From Agarivorans sp050870875 (GTDB taxonomy: Bacteria > Pseudomonadota > Gammaproteobacteria > Enterobacterales > Celerinatantimonadaceae): 64,000 nucleotides of DNA. The notes beneath the pieces are model-generated. The model worked only from the letters and a program-made list of their open reading frames with translations. It had not been told where the DNA came from and did no database searches. Shown here one piece after another: positions 34,167 through 43,304 of this stretch; position 1 is the stretch's first letter; every line of letters starts with the position of its first letter. Both the position numbers and the translations under genes were made by a program. The DNA lies in contig NZ_CP194041.2 in NCBI RefSeq assembly GCF_050870875.2, positions 2,108,001 through 2,172,000 on the forward strand. Direction: 5' to 3'.

Positions 34167-35099
34167 ATGTCTGTCAAAAATCGGTTGTTAGTTTGGGGTA
34201 AAGCAGTGCTGGTTACTGCGCTATGTTTGGTGTCTGGCGCAGTATTGGCAGAAAGTCTCACGGTACGTCACCACATGGGGGAACTAAGCCTTGAGAGTTC
34301 ACCTAAAAGAGTGGTGGTTTTGGGGCATGCCAGCTTAGATTTGGTGGATGCGCTAGGAATTAAGCCCGTGGGTGTTGTTAAAAGCTTGTTACCCGATTAC
34401 CTAAAGCAATATCAAACTGAGCAATATGGTAGCGCAGGAAGTAACACCGAGGCAGATTTTGAAGCGATATATTCGCTTAAGCCAGACCTGATTATTGCAG
34501 AAGCGCGAATGATGAAGGTTTATCAAGAGCTCTCAGCGATTGCACCCACCTATATGTTTTATGTGGAGCCCGGCCACTATTGGCGAGACACCCAAACTAA
34601 CTGGCGTAATTTAGCCAAGTTGTTCGGTAAGTCAGCTGAAGCAGAAACTTTAATTCAAGGTTTCTCTCAACAATTCACCGCGCAACATCACTTGAGTGAG
34701 CAACAACAATTAACAGCGCTCACGGTGATGAATAATGGAAACAATTTAGCCAGTTTCGGAGATAACAGTCGTTTTTCTTTGGTATATCAAGAATTGGGTT
34801 TTTTGTCTTCGTTAGCTAAAAATGTTGAATCGACAGTGGGTCCTCACGGAAATCTCATTTCTTTCGAATATATTGCCGATGCAGCGCCCGATGTTTTATT
34901 GGTACTAGACCGCGAACAAGCAATAGGACGCAGCTCTGGACGTGCTAAATCACTATTTAATAATCCGTTGGTGGCGAGTACGCCTGCCGCCAAACATCAG
35001 CGGATTGTGTTTGTTGATCCCGCAGCTTGGTATTTAAGCGCCGGAGGGCCAAGGGCTACTCAAATCATGTTGGATGATGTTCATAAGGCATTCAATTAA
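34167..35099 (+). CDS. vctP: Periplasmic ferric-siderophore binding protein (FatB/VctP type)
   Basis: A 310-residue protein. Signal peptide MSVKNRLLVWGKAVLVTALC...GAVLA, then the class III binding-protein fold: SPKRVVVLGHASLDLVDALGIKPVGVV, DFEAIYSLKPDLIIAE, SLAKNVESTVGPHGNLISFEYIADAAPDVLLVLDR and RIVFVDPAAWYLSAGG. These match the FatB/CeuE/VctP group that bind catecholate ferri-siderophores. First gene of a four-gene operon vctPDGC-like; the ATG at 34167 is preferred over the TTG six bases earlier. The symbol is by family resemblance to Vibrio VctP. Confidence 0.85.
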   Translation: MSVKNRLLVWGKAVLVTALCLVSGAVLAESLTVRHHMGELSLESSPKRVVVLGHASLDLVDALGIKPVGVVKSLLPDYLKQYQTEQYGSAGSNTEADFEAIYSLKPDLIIAEARMMKVYQELSAIAPTYMFYVEPGHYWRDTQTNWRNLAKLFGKSAEAETLIQGFSQQFTAQHHLSEQQQLTALTVMNNGNNLASFGDNSRFSLVYQELGFLSSLAKNVESTVGPHGNLISFEYIADAAPDVLLVLDREQAIGRSSGRAKSLFNNPLVASTPAAKHQRIVFVDPAAWYLSAGGPRATQIMLDDVHKAFN

Positions 35100-35133
35100 T
35101 TTAAGGTAGTCCCCTGTCTGGGCAATTTTTACT

Positions 35134-36093
35134 ATGAAAATAAATCGCGTATTGTGCGCGCTGCTTGCTTTGTTTAGCTTAGCAAGCTGTTCGCTATTTG
35201 TCGGGGTGGCGAGCATTAGCCCGCAAGCCTTATTGCAAGGTGATCACCAAGCTTGGCTTATCTTTATAACAAGCCGCATCCCAAGACTATTGGCCGTTTG
35301 TTTGGCGGGCGCTGGTTTAAGCATCGCTGGTTTAATCATGCAGCAAATCGTACAAAATCGTTTTGCTGCACCATCGACCACCGGAACCATCGATTGCGCG
35401 ATGTTGGGTTATGTGTTGAGCATTATGCTGTTTAGTGATGCGAACAGTTTAGTTCAGCTTGGGGTGATCCTATTATTCTCGCTGCTGGGCACTTTAATCT
35501 TTGTACGTTTCCTGCAGCGCTTAAAGTTCAAGAATACGGTGCTGGTTCCGCTCATTGGGATTATGTATGGCAATGTTATTTCTTCGTTAAGCACCTTCAT
35601 CGCTTATAAATACGATTTAATGCAAACCTTGTCTTCATGGACCGTTGCAAACTTCGCTTCGGTGCTACAGGGGAATTACGAAATTCTCTACTTAGCTTTA
35701 CCTGTATCACTAGTCGCCTACTATTACGCAAGTCAATTTAGTGCCGCTAGCATTGGTGAAAGCTTCGCTAAAAATATAGGTTTGGATTACCAGAAAATCA
35801 TCTTGATAGGCGTCATGATTGTTGCATTGTTGGCATCGTCGGTGGTGATGATTGTTGGTGTTATTCCATTTTTAGGTCTAATTGTTCCCAATTTGGTCTC
35901 GCTATTCATGGGCGATAATATGAAGCGAAATTTACCTTGGACGGCTTTTTGGGGAGTGGTTTTAGTTCTAATTTGTGATGTACTTGGCCGAGTCATATTG
36001 TTTCCCTATGAAGTTCCTATTTCAATGATTATTAGCATTTTGGGTGGGATAACTTTTATTGGATTAGTGTTAAAGGATAAGTCCAATGGCTAA
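35134..36093 (+). CDS. vctD: Ferric-siderophore ABC transporter permease (FecCD family, VctD/FatD-like)
   Basis: A 319-residue integral membrane protein with about nine or ten helices. RIPRLLAVCLAGAGLSIAGLIMQQIVQNRFAAPSTTGTIDCAMLG is the FecCD signature (RxPR..A.L.GA.L...G..MQ...N.LA.P...G). IPFLGLIVPNLVSLFMGDNMKRNLPWTA is the coupling loop. The C-terminus overlaps the next gene by 8 bp. Typical of VctD/FatD, slightly shorter than BtuC-type permeases. Confidence 0.88.
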   Translation: MKINRVLCALLALFSLASCSLFVGVASISPQALLQGDHQAWLIFITSRIPRLLAVCLAGAGLSIAGLIMQQIVQNRFAAPSTTGTIDCAMLGYVLSIMLFSDANSLVQLGVILLFSLLGTLIFVRFLQRLKFKNTVLVPLIGIMYGNVISSLSTFIAYKYDLMQTLSSWTVANFASVLQGNYEILYLALPVSLVAYYYASQFSAASIGESFAKNIGLDYQKIILIGVMIVALLASSVVMIVGVIPFLGLIVPNLVSLFMGDNMKRNLPWTAFWGVVLVLICDVLGRVILFPYEVPISMIISILGGITFIGLVLKDKSNG

Positions 36094-37036
36094 TTCGATG
36101 AAGGTGACATTACTGGCGATAGCGGCCGCGATTATTATTGCATATTTTTTGTCAAAGGGATTAACCCTCGATAATTATCAATTCTTTTTGTCACGGCGGA
36201 TCCCTAAAGTACTTGCAATGATGCTGGCTGCAGCCGCGATTGGAGCCTCTTCGTTGGCTTTTCAAACCATTACTCATAATAGAATTTTAACGCCTTCTAT
36301 CCTAGGCTTTGACTCCCTTTACGTGCTGATACAAGTGCTGATTTTACTGCTATTTGGCAGTGCCAGCAGCTTGATGCTGAATAGCAAACTTAACTTTTTA
36401 ATTGCGACCTTGAGCATGGTGGTTTTAGCCATGGGCCTGTTTACACTTTATTTTCGGCGTAAAAGCAACGATGTGTTTACTTTATTGCTAATTGGCATTG
36501 TGTGTAGCAGCTTATTTAGCAGTATGACTAACTTTTTTACGCTGGTGGTGGATCCGAGTGAATTTTCGCTCATTCAGGGGTCGATGTTCGCCAGCTTTAA
36601 TAATGTGAACGGTGAGTTGGTCTATTGGTGTATCGCTCCCTTACTTTTGGCGCTTAGCTACTTGTATCGACTGTCTGGTCAATTGGATGTATTGCTCTTG
36701 GGCGCAGATAACGCCAAAAGCTTAGGGATTGATACACAGCGGCTTACCATGAAAGTGATGTTTGTGGTCACAATATTAGTTTCAATCTCTACCGCACTGG
36801 TGGGACCGATCTTGTTTTTTGGATTGATTGTGGTGAGTTTGACACATCAATTATTTACGACTTTCAACCATCGTTTCCTGCTGATCGCCTGCTCGTTGTT
36901 AGCAACCGTATTGTTGGTTGGTGGACAGTGGTTGGTGGAAAACCTCCTGAGTTTTGAAACCACTCTCAGTGTGATCATTAATTTTATCGGTGGCAGCTAC
37001 TTTTTGCTGTTGCTGATGCGTAACAAATTTAACTAA
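36086..37036 (+). CDS. vctG: Ferric-siderophore ABC transporter permease (FecCD family, VctG/FatC-like)
   Basis: A 316-residue membrane protein. FLSRRIPKVLAMMLAAAAIGASSLAFQTITHNRILTPSILGFDSLYVLIQ matches the second permease of FatCD-type importers. LGIDTQRLTMKVMFVVTILVSISTALVGPILFFGLIVVSLTH is the C-terminal coupling region. Overlap with the preceding permease indicates translational coupling, and the two form the heterodimeric channel. Confidence 0.88.
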   Translation: MANSMKVTLLAIAAAIIIAYFLSKGLTLDNYQFFLSRRIPKVLAMMLAAAAIGASSLAFQTITHNRILTPSILGFDSLYVLIQVLILLLFGSASSLMLNSKLNFLIATLSMVVLAMGLFTLYFRRKSNDVFTLLLIGIVCSSLFSSMTNFFTLVVDPSEFSLIQGSMFASFNNVNGELVYWCIAPLLLALSYLYRLSGQLDVLLLGADNAKSLGIDTQRLTMKVMFVVTILVSISTALVGPILFFGLIVVSLTHQLFTTFNHRFLLIACSLLATVLLVGGQWLVENLLSFETTLSVIINFIGGSYFLLLLMRNKFN

Positions 37037-37056
37037 CGGCTCTCAAGACTAGTCCT

Positions 37057-37824
37057 ATGATAAAACTAACCAGCTTGTCAAAAATCTACAGTAATCACTA
37101 TGTGGTAAACAACGCCAGTGCACTATTTCCCTTGGGGGAAGTGAGTGCAATCATCGGCCCCAATGGCGCGGGTAAAAGTACCTTGTTGTCGATGGCTAGT
37201 CGCTTAACGGACTGTGATGCAGGGGAGGTGCTCATTGCTGGTAAAGAACTGGCGCAGTGGGATAGTGAAGCGCTGGCAAAGCGTTTAGCAGTCTTAAGGC
37301 AAGCCAACAATATTCATATGCGTTTTACCGTGCGAGAGTTAGTGGCTTTTGGCCGTTTTCCTCACTCGAAGGGGCGGTTAAACCAGCAAGATCAGCAAAT
37401 TATTGATCAAGCTTTAGAACATTTAGATATCGAGCATATTCAACAGAGTTATTTAGATCAGCTTAGTGGCGGTCAGCGACAAATGGCTTTTATTGCTATG
37501 GTGGTGGCACAAGATACCGATTACATTTTTTTAGATGAACCCCTAAATAATCTGGATATTAAACATTCGGTCGAGATCATGAGTACCCTGCGTCGCTTGG
37601 CTCATCAGATGAATAAGGCGGTGGTGATTGTGATCCACGATATTAACTTCGCCTCTTGTTATGCCGATAACATCGTCGCAATGAAAAAGGGCGAGGTGAT
37701 TAAAAGTGGACCCGTGGCGGAAGTCATCGATGAACAAGTGCTCTCTCAAATTTATGAGATTCCCTTTAAGATCCGGGAAATCGATGGTGAGCGGATCTGC
37801 ATGTATTATGGAACGGCTATTTAA
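37057..37824 (+). CDS. vctC: Ferric-siderophore ABC transporter ATPase (VctC/FatE-like)
   Basis: A 255-residue ATPase: Walker A GPNGAGKSTLL, Q-loop LRQANNIHMRFTVRELVAFGRFP, signature LSGGQRQMAFIAMV, Walker B DYIFLDEPLNNLD, switch His VIVIHDINFA. Powers import of ferri-siderophore through the two permeases. Last gene of the operon, 20 bp after the second permease. Confidence 0.92.
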   Translation: MIKLTSLSKIYSNHYVVNNASALFPLGEVSAIIGPNGAGKSTLLSMASRLTDCDAGEVLIAGKELAQWDSEALAKRLAVLRQANNIHMRFTVRELVAFGRFPHSKGRLNQQDQQIIDQALEHLDIEHIQQSYLDQLSGGQRQMAFIAMVVAQDTDYIFLDEPLNNLDIKHSVEIMSTLRRLAHQMNKAVVIVIHDINFASCYADNIVAMKKGEVIKSGPVAEVIDEQVLSQIYEIPFKIREIDGERICMYYGTAI

Positions 37825-37851
37825 TCGCCTTAAGACACTGTAATAAAAAGA

Positions 37852-37880
37852 GTTTAACTCGTATTCCACTCGTTAAACTG
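37852..37880. terminator. Inverted repeat between the convergent iron operons
   Basis: AGTTTAAC and GTTAAACT, a perfect 8-bp stem with a 13-base loop. It overlaps the stop codon of the MFS gene; a likely bidirectional transcription end, though without a strong T tract. Confidence 0.45.
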
Positions 37881-39090
37881 AACTCGATAATACCGTTGCC
37901 TCGGACTTTGATTTTGGAGGCGAGGCCTTAAAGCCGTAATAGATATTAAAGCTGCTTAGTAAGGCAAATAGTCCGATAACTAATCCTAAATGCCAGGCGT
38001 AATGCATGCCCATTTTGAGCAATAGCATACTCGCCAGGGCGGCAAACAGCATCTGGCAGCCACCGGCTAAAGCGGCGACAGTACCAGCCTTATCTTTAAA
38101 AGGTAATAGTAATAATGTCATGGCGCAGGGCAGGGCAATTCCATTGCCAAGAGCCATTAAAAATTGGCCGCTCATCATCGCCAGCGGTGTTAATGGAGCC
38201 ATAATCAACCAGATTGCAGCGCAAAGATGAACCACTGGTGAGCAGAACAACATTGCTTTGGTTCCTATTTTTGGCCGAACTCGATTACAAATGAGGCTGC
38301 CAGTGAGTAGACCACTGGCCGGTATTAAGGCCCATAAAGCGTATTCTTCCGAAGTCATCCCAATCTGGACTTGCATGATGAAAGGCATCAGTGATACCGA
38401 GATCACCACCAAACTGAAGTTAAGCCAATTAATGGCCGCAAAACTGACAAAGTAGCGCGAACGAAACAGTTCAATATAGTCACACACTATTTTTTGTGGC
38501 TTCGCCAAAGCAGACTTGGTTTGTAGGGTCTCTGTGAATAAGAAATACAGCAAAACCCAAACTAGCGAAATGTAGCAAAGCAAGCAGATAAACACGCTAA
38601 GCCAGCCTAAATTATGATTGATAAACCCACCAATGACAGGCGCGACAATTGGCGTGAATGAGGCGACAACGGTAATCCACGATAGCGCGTTAGGAAGCTC
38701 ATCCTTAGAATAACTATCTCTTAGCGAGGCTCGTCCTAAAACGGCGCAGCAACCTGCTCCCAAGCCTTGGATAAAGCGGCCTAGCACCAGTAGTTCGAAG
38801 TGTTGGCTACCGACCACTGCTACACTTAAACCAAGCAAGGCAAGTAACAGTCCAAATAACAACACTTTACGTCTACCAATTGCATCTGATACCGGGCCAT
38901 AAATAAATTGTGATGGACCAAAGCCTAGTAGATAAATGGCTATCAGTTGTTGTGCTTCATCGACGCTAATCGAAAAATCTTTGGCTATCCAAGGCAGCGA
39001 AGGAAAAACTAAACCCATGCTGAGTTGACCAATGCTTACGACTAAGCTGGCCAACAGAACGGGTTTCCAGTTAAATGAGCGGTTTGTCAT
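37873..39090 (-). CDS. MFS transporter (DHA1, Bcr/CflA-like) in a siderophore operon
   Basis: A 405-residue, 12-helix protein. LVFPSLPWIAKDFSISVDEAQQLIAIYLLGFGPSQFIYGPVSDAIGRRKVLLFG includes the DHA1 start and motif A (GPVSDAIGRRK). GAGCCAVLGRASLRDSYSKDELPNALS and APVIGGFINHNLGWLSVF resemble motif C. Bcr/CflA members export drugs or, in iron loci, siderophores; export is the likely role here by context. Third in an operon after the serine-recombinase-like and SIP genes, 4 bp from the latter. Confidence 0.88.
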   Translation of the reverse strand: MTNRSFNWKPVLLASLVVSIGQLSMGLVFPSLPWIAKDFSISVDEAQQLIAIYLLGFGPSQFIYGPVSDAIGRRKVLLFGLLLALLGLSVAVVGSQHFELLVLGRFIQGLGAGCCAVLGRASLRDSYSKDELPNALSWITVVASFTPIVAPVIGGFINHNLGWLSVFICLLCYISLVWVLLYFLFTETLQTKSALAKPQKIVCDYIELFRSRYFVSFAAINWLNFSLVVISVSLMPFIMQVQIGMTSEEYALWALIPASGLLTGSLICNRVRPKIGTKAMLFCSPVVHLCAAIWLIMAPLTPLAMMSGQFLMALGNGIALPCAMTLLLLPFKDKAGTVAALAGGCQMLFAALASMLLLKMGMHYAWHLGLVIGLFALLSSFNIYYGFKASPPKSKSEATVLSSSV

Positions 39091-39094
39091 CGCG

Positions 39095-39895
39095 TTACTT
39101 CATGTTGTGAGAGAAGGCGTCTGAGTCTTCTTTTTTCAATACTTTGTGACCATCTTCGGTCATCCCTTGTTTCCAATAACTACTGAAATAAGAATTTGAG
39201 CGCGGGACTTTTAGCTGGCTAATATACGCCCGTATCTTGCGCATGTCAGTAAATTCGCAAGCACACCAAACAGCAACACTGCCTTGAGGCCATGGATGAT
39301 TGATCACTACATCTGCTAGCGTTTGCCTGTTGTCTTCTTCAATCAGCCAGTGAATTTGAATGCCTTCTGGTGTTTGGATTGACTGCTTATCGGCTTGATG
39401 CTTGAGCAATACGAAGGCTGTTCCTTGGGTGTTGCTCGGCAGTTGAGCTAGTTTTGCTTGCATTGCGGGCAAAGCAGTCATGTCGGCGATCAGCAATACG
39501 CTATCGGTATTCATGTCAATCGCTGCATTTGAGTTAGGGCCTGCCAGCTGAATGCTATCACCTACTTTGCAGTGCTGCGCCCAATGGTTGGCATAGCCGC
39601 CATTTTCTGGGCTCGGCTGGGCATCGCCATGACGCACAAAATCGATGCTCAAGGTTTGTGTGCTTTGATCTAAGGCTTGTACGGTGTAAGTACGTACCAC
39701 AGGGCGTTGTTCTTCGCTTAACGAACTCAGATCACTGCCACCTTGCGGATGAAATAATAGTTTTAGGTATTGACCTGCGCTATCTTCAGCAAACGACTTG
39801 ATTGCTTCTCCACTGAGAGTGACCCGCTGCATATTCGGCGATATGGTCTCACTTTTGACCACGGTGAGTTGTTTTAACTGTAATTTTCTTTTCAT
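39095..39895 (-). CDS. Siderophore-interacting protein, ViuB-like FAD/NAD(P)H ferric reductase
   Basis: A 266-residue protein of the SIP family: ISPNMQRVTLSGEAIKSFAED.AGQYLKLLF, RPVVRTYTVQALD (RxYT flavin-binding), IDFVRHGDAQPSPENGGYANHWAQHCKVGD (GPAS/GYANHWA region), LLIADMTALPAMQAKLAQLP and a C-terminal VWCACEFTDMRKIRAYI..YFSSYWKQGMTEDGH. SIPs reduce imported ferri-siderophores in the cytosol to release iron, here for the adjacent Vct-type importer. Flanked by 2- and 4-bp gaps, so clearly in one operon. Confidence 0.92.
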   Translation of the reverse strand: MKRKLQLKQLTVVKSETISPNMQRVTLSGEAIKSFAEDSAGQYLKLLFHPQGGSDLSSLSEEQRPVVRTYTVQALDQSTQTLSIDFVRHGDAQPSPENGGYANHWAQHCKVGDSIQLAGPNSNAAIDMNTDSVLLIADMTALPAMQAKLAQLPSNTQGTAFVLLKHQADKQSIQTPEGIQIHWLIEEDNRQTLADVVINHPWPQGSVAVWCACEFTDMRKIRAYISQLKVPRSNSYFSSYWKQGMTEDGHKVLKKEDSDAFSHNMK

Positions 39896-39897
39896 GA

Positions 39898-40545
39898 TTA
39901 TTCACTTTGATTCTGTTTGTTGGATTTACGTTTGAGCCGCATATCGCCTAAGTTGCCTTGTTCCGCAATTTTGGCTTTTACGCGCTTCACCGTCGACAGA
40001 CTGGCGCCACTCTCATCGGCAGTCTGTTGTAAGGTTTTCCCCTCAATTAAGGCTGCTGCGATTTTTTGATGCTTTTCTTGGTCACATTTGCGACCTTGAT
40101 ATTTCTTATTCCATTCGCTTGGATTTTGTCGCAATGCTTCACGGCTCAGTGCTGCTGCTGCGAGTCTGCGACAGCGCTGGTTATTGGCAAAGCCAGTCAA
40201 TAAAGCATTTATTAAGGATAATTGTTTGCTGTCGGCATGGATGCTGAGTTGTTGGTCATAGGTTTTAATTGTGACCCCTTGTGTCAGCAGTTGGCTTATG
40301 GTGCTATGAATATCAGTAAAACTACTACCTAAGCAGTTAATCCACCAAACAATCAGCGTATCTCCAGTTTTGAGTTGCGCCATTAGGGTGCTTAATACCG
40401 GACGCTCAAGGGCTGGCACATTACCGCGGATCCCTGTTTCTAACTTCAGTTCGGCTTCTGGGTACTGGCTTTGAATGGTTTGATTTTGTGCTGCCTGCTG
40501 TATAAATTTGGGTGACATGCGCGCATAAATATAACTGCGTTCCAT
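39898..40545 (-). CDS. Serine-recombinase (resolvase)-like protein leading the siderophore operon
   Basis: A 215-residue protein. The N-terminal resolvase fold is clear: RSYIYARMSPKFIQQAAQNQ, with the catalytic-position Ser in RMS; then RPVLSTLMAQLKTGDTLIVWWINCLGSSFTDIHSTISQLLTQGVTIKTYDQQL. The usual DRLGR motif reads NCLGS, losing the conserved Asp and both Args. The C-terminal part has a Hin-like HTH (KHQKIAAALIEGKTLQQTADESGASLSTVKRVKAKI). Loss of active-site arginines suggests a DNA-binding regulator rather than a working recombinase. It is first gene of an operon with SIP and MFS, 2 bp from SIP, which is unusual. Confidence 0.8.
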   Translation of the reverse strand: MERSYIYARMSPKFIQQAAQNQTIQSQYPEAELKLETGIRGNVPALERPVLSTLMAQLKTGDTLIVWWINCLGSSFTDIHSTISQLLTQGVTIKTYDQQLSIHADSKQLSLINALLTGFANNQRCRRLAAAALSREALRQNPSEWNKKYQGRKCDQEKHQKIAAALIEGKTLQQTADESGASLSTVKRVKAKIAEQGNLGDMRLKRKSNKQNQSE

Positions 40546-40597
40546 GTTTACTCCTCGAGCGTTCGTTGGGTTCTTTTGGTTGAATGGCTCACAATGT

Positions 40598-40616
40598 ACT
40601 CCGGTTCATATGGAGT
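40598..40616 (-). promoter_or_regulatory. Dyad upstream of the recombinase-like gene
   Basis: ACTCC-N9-GGAGT, extended to TGTACTCC and GGAGTGTA, 53-71 bp ahead of the start codon. No Fur consensus is seen here, so this may be the operator of the operon's own regulator. Confidence 0.4.
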
Positions 40617-40885
40617 GTAAAGTTAATTTTGAACCCATTTGTTTTTCACTGTTCTATTTCGGTGGTTGTTTGACGACGAAGCTATCCGTTACTTAGCCTG
40701 TGATAAGGTATAAGCTAGACCCTGAAAATAGTGTGTATACCCAAGCAAAACAATTTCGCTCATGTTGGCTAAGTTATGAGTTATGTACATCTATTAAATG
40801 ATAAAAATTCATTTAATACATTATTCAACAAGGATTACACTTCACCTTTGTTTTGTTATTTCAGTCATTTATTCGGAGCATATTT
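40617..40885. other. Intergenic region between divergent transcription units
   Basis: AT-rich with no supported gene; it must contain the acuI promoter. GGAGCATATTT before the ATG at 40886 is the ribosome site. Confidence 0.4.
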
Positions 40886-41866
40886 ATGTTTAAGGCACTC
40901 GTACTCGATCTTGCTGATAAGAAAACCTGCGCTAGCATTTGTCAACTGGAAGACTCGGCGCTTCCAGAGGGAGACGTGGTGGTTAAAGTTGATTATTCCT
41001 CGTTGAATTATAAAGACGGCCTCGCAATTACCGGCAAAGGCAGAATTGTTCGTAATTTTCCAATGGTCCCTGGAATTGATTTAACAGGTACCGTAGAAAG
41101 CTCTTTAGATCCGCGTTACGCCGAAGGTGATAAAGTGGTATTAACTGGTTGGGGCGTCGGTGAAGGGCATTGGGGGGGAATGGCAGAGAAGGCCAGTTTA
41201 AAAGCAGATTGGCTGGTGCCTTTACCCAAAGGATTTGATGGTAAACAAGCCATGATGGTTGGTACGGCTGGTTTCACCGCGATGTTATGTGTACAAGCCT
41301 TAATTGATGCGGGGGTCACGCCTGAGTCTGGTGAAATACTGGTGACGGGTGCTAGCGGTGGCGTGGGCTCGGTAGCCGTTTGTCTATTGGCCCAACTTGG
41401 ATATAGCGTGGCAGCTGTTACTGGGCGTGTTGAACAAAATGGCGAGTTATTGCGTTCTTTAGGTGCCTCTCGGATTATTGATCGAGATGAGTTTGCCGAA
41501 GCTGCGCGTCCCTTAGAAAAGCAATTATGGGCAGGTGCGGTAGACACGGTTGGTAGCAATGTATTGGCAAAAGTGTTGGCGCAAATTGATTACAATGGTG
41601 CGGTGGCAGCCTGTGGTCTGGCGGGTGGTTTTGACTTACCAACCACCGTGATGCCATTTATTTTGCGTAGTGTGAGCTTATTAGGTATTGATTCAGTGAG
41701 TTGTCCGACGGCCAAGCGCATTAAAGCTTGGCAACGTTTAGCTGAATTACTTCCACAAAGTTATTTCCAGCAAGCATGTACCGAAATTGAACTGCCGCAA
41801 GTTGCTGCATATGCAGAAGCCATTACCCTCGGTCAGGTGACTGGTCGAGTGGTGATTAAGTTATAA
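40886..41866 (+). CDS. acuI: YhdH/AcuI-type quinone oxidoreductase (acrylyl-CoA reductase family)
   Basis: A 326-residue zinc-free MDR protein: SSLNYKDGLAITGKGRIVRNFPMVPGIDLTGTVE and GWGVGEGHWGGMAEKASLKADWLVPLPKG are family hallmarks. GASGGVGSVAVCLLAQLGYSVAAVTGR is the NADPH-binding site. AcuI reduces acryloyl-CoA to propionyl-CoA, which detoxifies products of DMSP or 3-hydroxypropionate metabolism. The start is the ATG at MFKALVLDL, with GGAG upstream. Single gene followed by a terminator. Confidence 0.92.
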   Translation: MFKALVLDLADKKTCASICQLEDSALPEGDVVVKVDYSSLNYKDGLAITGKGRIVRNFPMVPGIDLTGTVESSLDPRYAEGDKVVLTGWGVGEGHWGGMAEKASLKADWLVPLPKGFDGKQAMMVGTAGFTAMLCVQALIDAGVTPESGEILVTGASGGVGSVAVCLLAQLGYSVAAVTGRVEQNGELLRSLGASRIIDRDEFAEAARPLEKQLWAGAVDTVGSNVLAKVLAQIDYNGAVAACGLAGGFDLPTTVMPFILRSVSLLGIDSVSCPTAKRIKAWQRLAELLPQSYFQQACTEIELPQVAAYAEAITLGQVTGRVVIKL

Positions 41867-41887
41867 GAATTGAGAGCCTTGGTATTG

Positions 41888-41912
41888 AATACGCCGACAA
41901 AGATCGGCGTAT
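41888..41912. terminator. Convergent terminator between acuI and lysR
   Basis: AATACGCCGA, loop CAAAG, TCGGCGTATT: a perfect 10-bp stem between convergent genes. Confidence 0.75.
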
Positions 41913-41923
41913 TGATTGACGCT

Positions 41924-42865
41924 TTAGACCAAGCCCATGTCTTGAACTCGTTTACTGATCAGCCGGCTGCACTCTTGTTTAATCAGATTTCGTAGCCACT
42001 GCTGTGGCGCAGCATGTTCACAGCGTAAAGGCCAAATTAGTGAATAATCGAAGGGTTCAAATTTAAAGGGTAAAGGTTTGATGAGTAGCTGATGTTTGTC
42101 TGCTTGCAAATAAGCTAAATCTGCGGGAACGGTAATGATGATGGGTTGCTTATCGGCAATGGCGATGGCGGCATCTAGGTGATAAGCACGTAATAATAAT
42201 TTAGGTTTAGGGTGTCCAATCAGGGCTTCGTCAATCAACTGTTTTACGCCGTCACTAATTGCAATCATCGCATGTGGGTAATGGAGATAATTTTGTAAAC
42301 TGAGTGCTTGCTTGGCTAAAGGATGATGCTTTGAGAGTAAGCAAAATACACTGACTAAGCCTAAGCTTTCACTGAGCAAAGGTGCAACAGGCTTTGTTGG
42401 TCGACTTATCGCCATGTCGTAGCCATCACTGGTTAACTGTTTGTTTAATTGGTCGTGTTGTAGCGGAACAAACTCGAGAGTGATGTTAGGCGCTTCTTGA
42501 TAAATTCGTGGCAAGGCAAAGGGAAGGATCGTTTGCATCGCATAGTCGGTGGTGGCGATCGTGAAGTGTTGTTGGCATTGACTGGGATTAAAATCACTAG
42601 GGCTTAAAATTTGCCTTAGCTCTTCTAGGGGATGCTGTAAATGTTGATTCAGCTCGATGGCTCGTTGGGTTGGCACTAAGCCCTGACCCTGACGAATAAA
42701 CAAGGGATCGTTGAGTAACTCACGTAGACGAGTTAATACTCGACTCATGGCAGATTGGCTTAAATTTAACCTTTGAGCCGCACCGCTTACGCTGCCTTCT
42801 TCTAAAAGTATTTTTAATCCGATCAGAAGATTCAGATCGCGTCGATAAATGTCTTCCAATTCCAT
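41924..42865 (-). CDS. LysR-family transcriptional regulator
   Basis: A 313-residue protein with HTH at residues 9-66 (RDLNLLIGLKILLEEGSVSGAAQRLNLSQSAMSRVLTRLRELLNDPLFIRQGQGLVPT) and a LysR substrate domain (HFTIATTDYAMQTILPFALPRI). It resembles the group whose members begin DLNLL and sense aromatic or nitro compounds, but the ligand is unknown. Convergent with acuI; no obvious target is divergent from it. Confidence 0.88.
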   Translation of the reverse strand: MELEDIYRRDLNLLIGLKILLEEGSVSGAAQRLNLSQSAMSRVLTRLRELLNDPLFIRQGQGLVPTQRAIELNQHLQHPLEELRQILSPSDFNPSQCQQHFTIATTDYAMQTILPFALPRIYQEAPNITLEFVPLQHDQLNKQLTSDGYDMAISRPTKPVAPLLSESLGLVSVFCLLSKHHPLAKQALSLQNYLHYPHAMIAISDGVKQLIDEALIGHPKPKLLLRAYHLDAAIAIADKQPIIITVPADLAYLQADKHQLLIKPLPFKFEPFDYSLIWPLRCEHAAPQQWLRNLIKQECSRLISKRVQDMGLV

Positions 42866-43304
42866 AGACTAATTTTTCACTGTTGCTTTACTTGCTCCGA
42901 GACACCCTCAAGCGAGACATTTGTATGAATGACTCTGCATGGTCATTGAATGGAGACGCCAATGACTAGGCTCGTACATGGGTTTCACTATTATTCGCCC
43001 AACACTATGCAATTCGTGCCATTACCACTCGATTTTGGGATTGTAAGCTTAGTCCTGAATAATAAGTATTATCTTAGGCTCTGCTCATCGGCAAGAGATC
43101 ATCATACTAAACGAGTTATTATTTGGCTATTGGCCTCAATATGGTAATAAATTTGTCGCTTATCTCTGTGTTTAAGTATTTTTTATGTATGTTGCTCGAT
43201 ATATTGGTTACTATTAGTCATACTAAAGCCGAATAGTTAATAGCAGTAAAGTGAGTGATAGTTCAGGTCGCTTTATTACTATTAATTTTTATAAAGGTTG
43301 TTAC
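42866..43304. other. Non-coding stretch between lysR and gntR
   Basis: About 440 bp without a supported gene. The frame at 42950-43147 has a fair start but no recognisable composition or family. Confidence 0.4.

Noticed and set aside
37857..37900. Fur box between the convergent iron operons
   Set aside because: The dyad AGTTTAAC/GTTAAACT lies at two gene ends, not at a promoter, and does not match the Fur pattern.
42950..43147. 65-residue frame METPMTRLVHGFHYYSPN...
   Set aside because: No ribosome site or recognisable composition; the region looks like an intergenic spacer.
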